Source of the DNA: Desulfurococcales archaeon | Lineage (GTDB): Archaea; Thermoproteota; Thermoprotei_A; Sulfolobales; NBVN01 | Assembly: GCA_021163585.1 (NCBI GenBank) | Contig: JAGGTW010000064.1 | Coordinates: 1 to 7,379, forward strand | Length of the DNA: 7,379 nt | Direction: 5' to 3' | Part shown: one piece after another, positions 1-5,958 of the stretch | How the letters are laid out: each line of letters starts with the position of its first letter | How positions within the stretch are numbered: position 1 is the stretch's first letter | Translations under genes and position numbers: made by a program | Notes under the pieces: generated by a model | Told to the model about the DNA's origin: nothing | What the model saw: only the letters and a program-made list of their open reading frames with translations | Database searches by the model: none

Positions 1-2
1 TA

Positions 3-15
3 GAAAACATATATA
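3..15 (+). promoter_or_regulatory. Probable BRE/TATA promoter of the aldehyde oxidoreductase gene
   Basis: A purine-rich GAAAA followed by CATATATA matches an archaeal BRE plus TATA box. Transcription would begin near position 37-40, leaving a short leader that contains the AGGTGG ribosome-binding site at 51-56. A second AT-rich element, TTTATATT at 31-38, could instead act as TATA, but it would place the transcript start at about the ATG and exclude the ribosome-binding site. I prefer the first. Confidence 0.5.
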
Positions 16-61
16 CTCAAAGCACACTATTTTATATTGACCTTATTAGAAGGTGGCTAAC

Positions 62-1954
62 ATGGTAGGTGGTTATGTAGGCAGGATACTGCGCGTTAAC
101 TTATGGTCTCAGAAGTACTCCATCGAGACACTCCCACCTGAGGGCGTCCTCAGGTCATGGCTAGGTGGTAGGGGCTTAGGTGTCTACCTAGCACTCAAGG
201 AGATAGACCCTAGGGCCGACCCACTAGGGCCGAGGAACAAGGCATTCATCATGACAGGCCCCGTCACAGGTGTCGCTGGCGTTCCAGAGAGTGGGAGATG
301 GTGCAGCGTCACTAAGTCACCGCTGACTAACACCATACACGATAGCCAGAGCGGCGGTAAGTTCGGGCCGGAGCTGAAGTTCGCAGGCTTCGACGCAGTT
401 ATTCTCGAGGATATGAGTGAGTCACCCGTCTACTTATGGATCTACGACGGCAAGGCAGAGATCAGGTGTGCGTCCCACCTCTGGGGTAAGGACGTGCACG
501 CAACAACCGACGCGATCCAGGAGGAGCTTGCTGCTGAGGTAGGCAGGGATGAGGCTAAGAAGATCAAGGTATTAGCAATAGGTCCTGCAGGAGAAAACCT
601 AGTCAAGTTCGCGGCACTAATGAACGACAAGAACAGAGCTGCAGGCAGAGGAGGTCACGGAGCTGTCTGGGGAAGTAAGAAGGTCAAGGCAGTAGCCGTT
701 CTAGGGCACGAGAAGCCCAAGGTAGCTAGGGAGGATGCCTTCAGGGAGGCAGTAGCTAAGGCAGCTAAGAAGCACCGTGAGAACCCAGTGACTTCCGAGG
801 GACTCCCGAAGTTCGGGACGGCAGTACTAGTGAATATAATCAATAAGGCAGGCATATTCCCGACGAGGAACTTCCGGACAGGCGTGTTTGAGGGTGCTGA
901 GAAGATCAGTGGGGAGACATTAGCTGAAAAGTACTTAGACAAGAAGAAGAGTATTGAGGAGTCCTGCTGGGGCTGCATGATCACCTGCGCCAGGTACTCT
1001 AGAGTCACTAACTCACCCTTCAGCGGCGAGGGCGGCGGCCCCGAGTACGAGACCATCTGGGCCTTCGGCGCTCAGACAGGGACAGACAACCTAGAGGCAG
1101 TGATCAAGGCCAACTTCCTCTGCAATGAGCTGGGCTTAGACACGATCAGCATGGGGCACGTAATAGGTACGTTCATGGAGCTTGTTGAGGCAGGTAAGGT
1201 ACCTGAGGAGAAGCTCAGGGGCCTCAAAGCCGGGTGGGGCACACCTGAAGCTCTAGTCGAGCTCACCTGGAGAACTGCCTACAGGTCAGGCATAGGTGAC
1301 GAACTAGCCGAGGGTGCTGAGAGGCTGGCCCGGAAGTACGGAGCCCCAGAACTAGCCATGACTGTGAGAGGGCAGGAGCTCCCGGCCTACGACCCGAGAG
1401 GTGCTCAGGGCCATGGACTGGCTTACGCGACAAGCAACCGCGGCGGCTGCCACCTGAGGGCCTACATAATATCACCTGAGGTCCTGGGCGTACCGTCACT
1501 CGTCGACAGGTTTAAGACTGAGGGCAAGGCAGCGCTAGTGAAGGAGTTCCAGGACGTATTCGCCGTAATCGACTCAATGATCGTCTGTAAGTTCTCGTGC
1601 TTCGCTGTATGGGATGAGGAGTACGCAGAAATAATAAGCGCCGTCACGGGCTGGGACGTGAGTAAGGACGAGGTCCACAAGATAGGTGAGAGAATATGGA
1701 ATGCTGAGAGAGTATTCAACGTACTCAGCTTCGGCGATGGCAGGGAGTACGACACACTGCCGAAGAGGCTCCTAGAGGAGCCCATGCCTGAAGGACCCTC
1801 CAAGGGTTACGTAACCAAGCTCGGTGAGATGCTGGATGAGTACTACAGAGTCCGCGGGTGGGTTGACGGCAGACCAACGAGGGCTAAGCTAGAGGAGCTA
1901 GGGCTTAAGTGGCTGGCTGACAGACTGGAGGAGGAGGGCCTCCTACCGACCTGA
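62..1954 (+). CDS. aor: Aldehyde:ferredoxin oxidoreductase (tungsten-cofactor family)
   Basis: This enzyme family oxidises aldehydes to carboxylic acids in the cytoplasm and passes the electrons to ferredoxin, using a tungsten-bispyranopterin cofactor and one 4Fe-4S cluster. The 630 residues are close to the 605 of Pyrococcus furiosus AOR. Family blocks are present in order: GGRGLG at 35-40, DPLGP at 53-57, the TKSPLT...DSQSGG block near 85-100, RAAGRGGHGA from 192, GGPEYETIWAFG near 325-336, NELGLDTIS at 355-363 and ATSNRGGCHLRA ending near 466. The cluster cysteines are Cys302, Cys305 and Cys309 (CxxCxxxC), with Cys509 in DSMIVC as the likely fourth. Glu328 and His464 sit where the active-site Glu and His of the Pyrococcus enzyme are expected. 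I chose the ATG at 62 rather than the in-frame GTG at 53, because AGGTGG at 51-56 is five bases before the ATG and would overlap the GTG. The aldehyde preference and the subfamily (AOR, FOR, GOR or WOR) cannot be fixed from sequence. No MoaD-like, ferredoxin or tungstate-uptake gene is adjacent. Confidence 0.95.
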   Translation: MVGGYVGRILRVNLWSQKYSIETLPPEGVLRSWLGGRGLGVYLALKEIDPRADPLGPRNKAFIMTGPVTGVAGVPESGRWCSVTKSPLTNTIHDSQSGGKFGPELKFAGFDAVILEDMSESPVYLWIYDGKAEIRCASHLWGKDVHATTDAIQEELAAEVGRDEAKKIKVLAIGPAGENLVKFAALMNDKNRAAGRGGHGAVWGSKKVKAVAVLGHEKPKVAREDAFREAVAKAAKKHRENPVTSEGLPKFGTAVLVNIINKAGIFPTRNFRTGVFEGAEKISGETLAEKYLDKKKSIEESCWGCMITCARYSRVTNSPFSGEGGGPEYETIWAFGAQTGTDNLEAVIKANFLCNELGLDTISMGHVIGTFMELVEAGKVPEEKLRGLKAGWGTPEALVELTWRTAYRSGIGDELAEGAERLARKYGAPELAMTVRGQELPAYDPRGAQGHGLAYATSNRGGCHLRAYIISPEVLGVPSLVDRFKTEGKAALVKEFQDVFAVIDSMIVCKFSCFAVWDEEYAEIISAVTGWDVSKDEVHKIGERIWNAERVFNVLSFGDGREYDTLPKRLLEEPMPEGPSKGYVTKLGEMLDEYYRVRGWVDGRPTRAKLEELGLKWLADRLEEEGLLPT

Positions 1955-1992
1955 CTCAGCCGTAGTGTGTGAGCAACCCTAAACCCAAGTTA

Positions 1993-1997
1993 TTTTT
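1993..1997 (+). terminator. T-run terminator after the oxidoreductase gene
   Basis: A TTATTTTTCC stretch begins about 35 bases after the stop codon. T-rich runs without a required hairpin are the usual archaeal transcription stop. The following gene has its own TATA element, which supports termination here. Confidence 0.45.
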
Positions 1998-2040
1998 CCA
2001 TAAACACCCCGACAACTCGGCAGTGCTCTGGTTCCAGCAC

Positions 2041-2054
2041 CTAATACTTAAATT
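2041..2054 (+). promoter_or_regulatory. Probable TATA promoter of the ferritin-like/VIT1 gene
   Basis: CTTAAATT at 2047-2054 lies about 50 bases before the ATG at 2100. A start site about 25 bases downstream, near 2075, would leave a leader carrying AAGGTG at 2087-2092, which is seven bases from the ATG. Two small hairpins lie just upstream (CCGA/TCGG at 2009-2020 and GTGCT/AGCAC at 2023-2040). Confidence 0.45.
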
Positions 2055-2099
2055 ACCTACCTTAACCTAATTCCTTGAAGTATTCTAAGGTGTGGGTTT

Positions 2100-3218
2100 A
2101 TGGCGACCGCGAAGTCAGTAATTAGTTATGCTAAGGAAGCACTGCTTGATGAGCTGTACGCAACAGCGATCTACAGCAAGCTGGCTGAGCACTATGAAGG
2201 CAGGGACCTCTCCAGAAAGTTCAGGGAGCTTGCTGAAATGGAGAAGAACCACGCTAAGTTCTGGTCAGAGTTCCTGGGGAGGAGGGAGGTCAGTGTTGAA
2301 GGGGTGAAGGTGAGTAGGCTGAAGGTCTCGTTCTGGGTTCTCTTATTTAGGATACTCGGGCTCGGCCTTACATTCAAGATCTTGGAGTCGAGCGAGCGTA
2401 AAGCCATAGAAATGTACTCTGAGATACTCGACAGTGAGGAATTAAGTAGTGAGGAGAGGGAAGCACTTAAGAAAGTGCTTGAGGACGAGCTAATCCATGA
2501 ACACACATTCGCTGAAGAAGAGTCCAGGTTCAAGGAGTTCATCAACCACGTCAGGGACGCCGTCCTAGGTATGAATGACGGCTTAGTTGAGGTACTGTCA
2601 GTCTCCGCAGGACTTGCGGGAGCTTACGGAGACCCCCTCTACGTAGCGCTGGGCGGACTGATCGTCGGGGTCGGCGGCGCCCTATCCATGGGTATTGGAG
2701 CATTCACCAGCGTGAGAGCTCAGAAGCAGGTCAGGCTGGGCGTGCTCACAAGGCTCAGGGTAGCCGCTAAGTACGCCGCACACATACTCATTGAGAAGGT
2801 GACTAAGTACATGGTGAAGAGGGGACTTAGGGAGGAGACAGCCAGGGTGATTGCTGAGGAAGCAAGGAGGAGGGGAGTCCTAGATAAGGTTGTTGCTGAG
2901 GAAGAGTACGGCATCAGGGGGGAGAGGCTGGAGAACCCGCTCAGAGCTGGAATATACACGGGGCTGTTCTACGCCGTTGGTGCTTTCGTACCTCTGACAC
3001 CCTACTTCGCAATGATGTCTGTCTCGGCAGCACTTCCTGCATCATTTATTATGGCGGCCTTCATGCTAGGAATAATGGGCTTCCTGATCGCTATTACTGC
3101 AGAACTGAGTATCAGGATTAAGGTCGCTGAATTAATTATCGCTGGTCTGGGCTCGGCGACCGTGACGTTCGCCATAGGTAGGCTGGCTTCAGCCCTCCTA
3201 GGTATTGAAGTAGGGTGA
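2100..3218 (+). CDS. Ferritin-like/VIT1 fusion membrane protein, MbfA-type iron transporter
   Basis: This is a membrane protein likely to move ferrous iron (or manganese) out of the cytoplasm; characterised bacterial MbfA proteins with this architecture export iron. Residues 1 to about 147 form a ferritin-like (erythrin) domain with a full di-iron set: Glu18 (E-x6-Y to Tyr25), Glu48-x-x-His51, Glu99 (E-x6-Y to Tyr106) and Glu130-x-x-His133. Residues 153-372 are a VIT1/CCC1 domain opening with DAVLGMNDGL and AGLAGA. About five membrane segments are seen, near 160-176, 180-203, 284-303, 305-335 and 343-368. A charged cytoplasmic segment at 206-282, rich in Glu and Arg (EEAR, AEEEY), stands where VIT proteins bind metal before transport. 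One oddity: the SMGIGAF stretch has Ala201 where VIT proteins commonly have Glu (GEY-like). The start is set by AAGGTG seven bases upstream. The next gene encodes a second ferritin-like protein 50 bases on. The family call is secure; ion and direction are inferred. Confidence 0.88.
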   Translation: MATAKSVISYAKEALLDELYATAIYSKLAEHYEGRDLSRKFRELAEMEKNHAKFWSEFLGRREVSVEGVKVSRLKVSFWVLLFRILGLGLTFKILESSERKAIEMYSEILDSEELSSEEREALKKVLEDELIHEHTFAEEESRFKEFINHVRDAVLGMNDGLVEVLSVSAGLAGAYGDPLYVALGGLIVGVGGALSMGIGAFTSVRAQKQVRLGVLTRLRVAAKYAAHILIEKVTKYMVKRGLREETARVIAEEARRRGVLDKVVAEEEYGIRGERLENPLRAGIYTGLFYAVGAFVPLTPYFAMMSVSAALPASFIMAAFMLGIMGFLIAITAELSIRIKVAELIIAGLGSATVTFAIGRLASALLGIEVG

Positions 3219-3220
3219 TA

Positions 3221-3235
3221 GGAAATCATTATTTA
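3221..3235 (+). promoter_or_regulatory. Weak BRE/TATA-like element before the small ferritin-like gene
   Basis: GGAAATCA followed by TTATTTA (3229-3235) directly after the upstream stop codon resembles a BRE/TATA. It would start a transcript near 3256, giving a leader barely long enough to hold the GGTGA site at 3258-3262. Readthrough from the VIT1 gene is equally possible, so this gene may be both co-transcribed and separately initiated. Confidence 0.3.
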
Positions 3236-3268
3236 CGCTGTCACCGTATGAGTAGTTGGTGAGCTTGC

Positions 3269-3745
3269 TTGACAGCAGGTGACTTACTCGGGCAGGCTAA
3301 GGCGATGGCTGACAAGGAAAAGAAGTACGCTAAGGAGCTACAGGACCTTGCTGACCAAGTCAGCCACCCAGTACTCAAGGCACTCATAGCTGGCATCGCC
3401 TCAGACTCAGAGAAACACAGCATGTTCTATGAAGCGATCACGGTGCTATTGAGCAGTAGGCACCCACTCATGTCTCAGGAAAACCTCGACTTAATACGTG
3501 ATGCCGTTCGAAGACATATCGAGGTCGAGGCCGAGATGGTCAAATTAACTAAGAAGTGGGCCGAGGAAACAGATGATCCTAGGCTCAAGCTCATTTTAAT
3601 GGCTATCCACGACGATGAGGTGAAGCACCACAGCCTACTAGTCAGTATAGAAAGACACATTGCAAGAGCCGTAACACTTACTGAACAGGACCTCTGGGAC
3701 ATGATCTGGAAGGACAGCCTCTGGCATGGGGCACCAGGAGGTTAA
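3269..3745 (+). CDS. Stand-alone ferritin-like four-helix protein with an incomplete di-iron site
   Basis: A soluble, all-helical 158-residue protein with no signal peptide or membrane segment. Aligned by eye without gaps over its first two helices, it matches the erythrin domain of the preceding gene one residue out of step: Glu17 matches Glu18 and His50 matches His51, but Ser47 replaces the bridging Glu48, with Asp46 and Glu48 beside it. Helix three offers Glu85, Glu87 or Glu89; helix four has an intact Glu117-x-x-His120 followed by His121. Five of six ligands are therefore plausible. The C-terminus is Trp/His rich (DLWDMIWKD, then WHGAPGG) and ends in Gly-Gly. Translation is assigned to TTG at 3269 because GGTGA at 3258-3262 lies six bases before it; the next in-frame Met is residue 13 and lacks such a site. 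Location next to an iron transporter suggests an iron carrier, sensor or small oxidase, but this is inference. I do not recognise a named family. Confidence 0.75.
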   Translation: MTAGDLLGQAKAMADKEKKYAKELQDLADQVSHPVLKALIAGIASDSEKHSMFYEAITVLLSSRHPLMSQENLDLIRDAVRRHIEVEAEMVKLTKKWAEETDDPRLKLILMAIHDDEVKHHSLLVSIERHIARAVTLTEQDLWDMIWKDSLWHGAPGG

Positions 3746-3773
3746 CTCCTTAAACTAAAACCAACACGAACAG

Positions 3774-3780
3774 TCTTTTT
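3774..3780 (+). terminator. T-run terminator of the left gene block
   Basis: TCTTTTT lies about 30 bases past the stop codon at 3745, within the convergent gap. On the opposite strand the same gap carries GGTTTTAGTTTA (about 3750-3761), which could stop transcripts arriving from the YhhQ-like gene. Confidence 0.4.
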
Positions 3781-3799
3781 CCCTGGGGGTGCCTACGCA

Positions 3800-3817
3800 G
3801 TAATTATTCTTAATTAC
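3800..3817. repeat. Perfect 7-bp inverted repeat at the convergent gene junction
   Basis: GTAATTA and TAATTAC are separated by TTCT, giving a 7-bp hairpin with a four-base loop. It overlaps the stop codon of the leftward transporter gene (3810-3812). It is AT-rich, so weak at high temperature as RNA, and is not followed by a T run on either strand. It may be a 3'-end stabiliser or a protein site, or have no function. Confidence 0.4.
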
Positions 3818-4523
3818 CTAGCTTACTCCTTCCATGCAATCTACTTACGTCAGCACCAGCTACAGCGCCAGTGAGCCTCGGAACCCTAACATACTTCCTG
3901 ACAAGCCACACACCTAAGTACACGAAGGGAGTATCAATAAGAGCTATGACCACCTTAAACAACCATAAGCTAGCGGCCATCACGACTAGATCCCCCAGAG
4001 GAACCACACCGTAGAACGCAATAAACGTAAATATTGCTGAGTCGATCAGCTGGCTAACCATGGTTGACGCGTTATTCCTGACCCACAGCCACCTCCCCTT
4101 AGTCAACTCCCTCCACTTCCAGAAAGCCCACACGTCATGGTGCTGGCTGATAACGTAGGCTATGAGTGAGGCAGCAACAATACGTGTCTGAAGCCCGAAG
4201 ACCCTGTGGTAGAGTTCCTCCATGGACGGCTCCAGCGCTGGGAGGAACCAGTCCATCCACACGAGCACAAGCATGACTACCTCAGCGGCCAGACCCGCCC
4301 AGACAATGTATACTGCCTTCTTCTTCCCGTACACCTCGTCAACAATGTCCGTTATGGGGAACGTGAAGCAGTACGCTATAGTACCTGCAGGAACTACGAG
4401 ACCTAAGAAGTTAGTTATCTTGACGCCAGCAGCTATATTAGCGAACACTATAGTAGCTGAGAAGACACCCGACAATACAGCCAGTACGAGCACGTCCCTC
4501 TCACTCATCACACCCCTGACCAT
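3810..4523 (-). CDS. YhhQ/DUF165-family queuosine-archaeosine precursor transporter
   Basis: An integral membrane protein of the queuosine precursor transporter family (YhhQ, also called QPTR or VUT). E. coli YhhQ imports the deazapurines preQ0 and preQ1. At 237 residues it has about six hydrophobic segments and the family signatures: AN at 28-29, PAG at 45-47, FPITD at 55-59 followed by E63-x-YGK, SQHHD at 126-130, RNNAST at 149-154 followed by SQxxD at 157-161, and DTPF at 197-200. The ATG at 4523 is preferred because AGGTGG (plus-strand 4530-4535) lies six bases upstream; a second Met five codons later has a less well-spaced site. Its gene follows queC on the same strand after 86 bases, so synthesis and uptake of preQ0 are linked here. 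In archaea the end use would be archaeosine at tRNA position 15. The substrate is inferred from family and neighbour, and import of another purine-like compound is not excluded. Confidence 0.85.
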   Translation of the reverse strand: MVRGVMSERDVLVLAVLSGVFSATIVFANIAAGVKITNFLGLVVPAGTIAYCFTFPITDIVDEVYGKKKAVYIVWAGLAAEVVMLVLVWMDWFLPALEPSMEELYHRVFGLQTRIVAASLIAYVISQHHDVWAFWKWRELTKGRWLWVRNNASTMVSQLIDSAIFTFIAFYGVVPLGDLVVMAASLWLFKVVIALIDTPFVYLGVWLVRKYVRVPRLTGAVAGADVSRLHGRSKLGN

Positions 4524-4582
4524 GCCTCCCCACCTGAAACTCCATTTAACTCACTACTACCCCATGATTCGATCAAGCAGGA

Positions 4583-4596
4583 ATTAAAGATTTTCG
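4583..4596 (-). promoter_or_regulatory. Probable BRE/TATA promoter of the YhhQ-family gene
   Basis: Read leftward, CGAAAAT is followed by CTTTAAT, a good BRE plus TATA pair about 60 bases before the ATG. A start near 4558-4561 would give a leader of about 35 bases that includes the AGGTGG site. It lies just beyond the queC stop codon, so the transporter can be expressed apart from queC. Confidence 0.5.
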
Positions 4597-4609
4597 GGTT
4601 AGTAAGTCC

Positions 4610-5401
4610 TTACTTCATACCGCACCTACTGCTTACGTAGCCCCCACTCACCCTCATGTACTCATCGCCCTCCCCTACCTGAGGGTACTGCTCATATATG
4701 GTGCAGTCCGGTATTCCAGCCTCAATGAATGCCTTATGCCTGTTAACGCAGCTCTCACACCTACCGCAGTGATTTTCCCCGCTTAAGTAGCAACTCCACG
4801 TACGGTAGATTAAGTTGCCGAGTATTTTATAGCCGCGCCTCAGGTTTTCAGCCTTAGTCAACCCCTCACGGCTCGGACTCCACACCTCCAACCTCCTCTC
4901 AGACCTGAAGTGGCAGATCCTGAAGGCGGTCTGGAGTATTTCGATGCACTCTAGTGAGCAGTCAGGGTAGAGAGGCTCCCACGTATCCTCCCTAGGAGCT
5001 ACGTCGTTGTAGTGTGCCCCATATATCACGTACTTAGCACCTATTGTTAAGGCGTAGGCAGCAGCAATGGAGAGCATGACAACATTCCTAATAGGTACTA
5101 CAACGGTTGGCTCATACCCGACCTCAACCCTTACGGATTCATCAGTTAACTGCGTCCCCCTCCACAAGTCCTTCATAAATGAAAGGTCTATGACCCTGAA
5201 CTCAGCAACTCTGCCCGGAAGCCCTAACCTATCGATCTCCCTGACTAGTTCCTTAGCTACGGACAGCTCCTTACCTCCCTTCTGACCGTAATTGAATGCC
5301 AGTACGTGGGCACTGCACCCCTTAGCCAGCCACTGAGCTAAGTACGATGTACTGTCGACCCCACCACTAACTACAGCTACAACCCTGAACTCGCCGCCCA
5401 T
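4610..5401 (-). CDS. queC: QueC, 7-cyano-7-deazaguanine (preQ0) synthase
   Basis: QueC is a cytoplasmic ATP-dependent ligase that converts 7-carboxy-7-deazaguanine and ammonia to preQ0, the base that archaeal tRNA-guanine transglycosylase inserts into tRNA on the way to archaeosine. The sequence shows the PP-loop SGGVDST at 12-18, FNYGQ at 36-40, VPIRN at 102-106, GAHYND at 128-133, YPDC at 145-148, LTKAE at 181-185, and the zinc site TWSCYLSG...CGRCESC with Cys204, Cys212, Cys215 and Cys218. All catalytic elements appear intact. At 263 residues it is longer than the roughly 231 of the E. coli enzyme, mainly through an insert around 134-144 and a C-terminal tail ending in CGMK. There is no fused glutamine amidotransferase domain, so it is not the GAT-QueC variant that acts on tRNA. 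The ATG at 5401 sits close to the PP-loop as in the family; only a weak GTGA precedes it. No other pathway gene (folE, queD, queE, tgt) is in the window. Confidence 0.95.
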   Translation of the reverse strand: MGGEFRVVAVVSGGVDSTSYLAQWLAKGCSAHVLAFNYGQKGGKELSVAKELVREIDRLGLPGRVAEFRVIDLSFMKDLWRGTQLTDESVRVEVGYEPTVVVPIRNVVMLSIAAAYALTIGAKYVIYGAHYNDVAPREDTWEPLYPDCSLECIEILQTAFRICHFRSERRLEVWSPSREGLTKAENLRRGYKILGNLIYRTWSCYLSGENHCGRCESCVNRHKAFIEAGIPDCTIYEQYPQVGEGDEYMRVSGGYVSSRCGMK

Positions 5402-5436
5402 GCGTAGTCACTACTATGTTAGTGCATTAATTCAAG

Positions 5437-5446
5437 ATTAAATTAA
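5437..5446 (-). promoter_or_regulatory. Probable TATA element of queC
   Basis: Read leftward the element is TTAATTTAAT, centred about 40 bases before the queC ATG. A start site near 5415 would leave a leader of about 14 bases, with GTGA (plus-strand 5408-5411) as the only ribosome-binding candidate. It lies in the 57-base gap after the PspC-domain gene. Confidence 0.4.
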
Positions 5447-5458
5447 CTTGCTTCAAAC

Positions 5459-5932
5459 TCACCTGCTCTTCTTTCCTGCAGCAATAATCAGTACTATGCC
5501 CACCGCAGCAAGTACTGCGCCGAGAATCAGCTTACCTGAGACCTCCAAGTAATCCCACAACTGCCTAAGAATGTCTACCAGCCCCCATCCAATTAGTGGC
5601 TGCATAACGAATGATACCCCAGCGGCTATGAGGATCACGCCAACAATTATTAAGGCGATCTTCCCAGCTTCTTTAAGACTTACTGGAACCTCTTCCTTAA
5701 CCTCAACCCCCTCCTCAGCAGGTGCGCCAGCGGACTCAGGCATTAGAATACAGGCAGCTATATACAATATGATAGCTACTCCAGGATTTACTATGAAGAG
5801 AGCTACAGCGGCCAGTCTGACCAGCACTGGGTCTATCTTGAGGTACTCTGCTAAGCCCCCGCAGACACCGCAGAGAACCCTCTCCTTCTTGCTGCGGTAC
5901 AGCCTCCTCAACAGCAACGCACCCTTAATCAT
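5459..5932 (-). CDS. PspC-domain membrane protein with two extra C-terminal helices
   Basis: The PspC domain fills residues 10-65: a cytoplasmic RRLYRSKKERVLCGVCGGLA start, YLKIDPVLVR, then a hydrophobic segment at 40-64 containing the NPG turn and ending in ILMPE. PspC of enterobacteria senses envelope stress; the role of archaeal PspC-domain proteins is largely unknown. An acidic, Ala/Pro-containing linker (66-83) leads to two more membrane segments at about 89-110 and 133-153 and a basic KKSR tail. No PspA or other stress-system gene is nearby. The ATG at 5932 is the longest start, but no ribosome-binding site precedes it and the TATA lies only about 20 bases away. Transcripts could be leaderless, or begin just inside, with translation from a TTG at codon 8 preceded by AAGGGTG eight bases earlier; either keeps the whole domain. 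The domain call is firm; the function is not known. Confidence 0.85.
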   Translation of the reverse strand: MIKGALLLRRLYRSKKERVLCGVCGGLAEYLKIDPVLVRLAAVALFIVNPGVAIILYIAACILMPESAGAPAEEGVEVKEEVPVSLKEAGKIALIIVGVILIAAGVSFVMQPLIGWGLVDILRQLWDYLEVSGKLILGAVLAAVGIVLIIAAGKKSR

Positions 5933-5948
5933 TTACTCAGCTGTAGTA

Positions 5949-5956
5949 CTTATATA
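5949..5956 (-). promoter_or_regulatory. TATA element of the PspC-domain gene
   Basis: Read leftward, TATATAAG lies 17-24 bases before the ATG at 5932. This spacing puts the transcript start at or slightly within the annotated start codon, which points to a leaderless message or a slightly later start codon. Confidence 0.5.
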
Positions 5957-5958
5957 GG

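Noticed and set aside
53..61. GTG at 53 as the start of the oxidoreductase
   Set aside because: The AGGTGG ribosome-binding site at 51-56 overlaps this codon and is correctly spaced for the ATG at 62, and the protein from that ATG begins like other family members.
442..1803. Several antisense open frames of 60-130 codons beneath the oxidoreductase gene
   Set aside because: They overlap a fully conserved enzyme, have no ribosome-binding sites or recognisable domains, and are Ser/Leu/Thr-rich as expected from shadow translation.
2021..2040. GGTTCC within a hairpin, considered as the T-arm of a tRNA
   Set aside because: The arm lacks the GGTTCRANYCC core, and no acceptor stem, D-arm or anticodon arm can be folded around it.
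3269..3745. The small ferritin-like protein as a SAMP-type protein modifier because of its Gly-Gly end
   Set aside because: Its sequence is all-helical with ferritin-like metal motifs, not a beta-grasp fold, and a diglycine end alone is weak evidence.
4222..4587. Rightward open frame of 121 codons opposite the YhhQ-family gene
   Set aside because: It covers a conserved transporter on the other strand, is Thr/Ser-rich and lacks a ribosome-binding site and any recognisable motif.
5571..5957. Rightward open frame of 128 codons opposite the PspC-domain gene
   Set aside because: It is the complement of a clear PspC domain, with composition typical of an antisense shadow and no supporting start signal.
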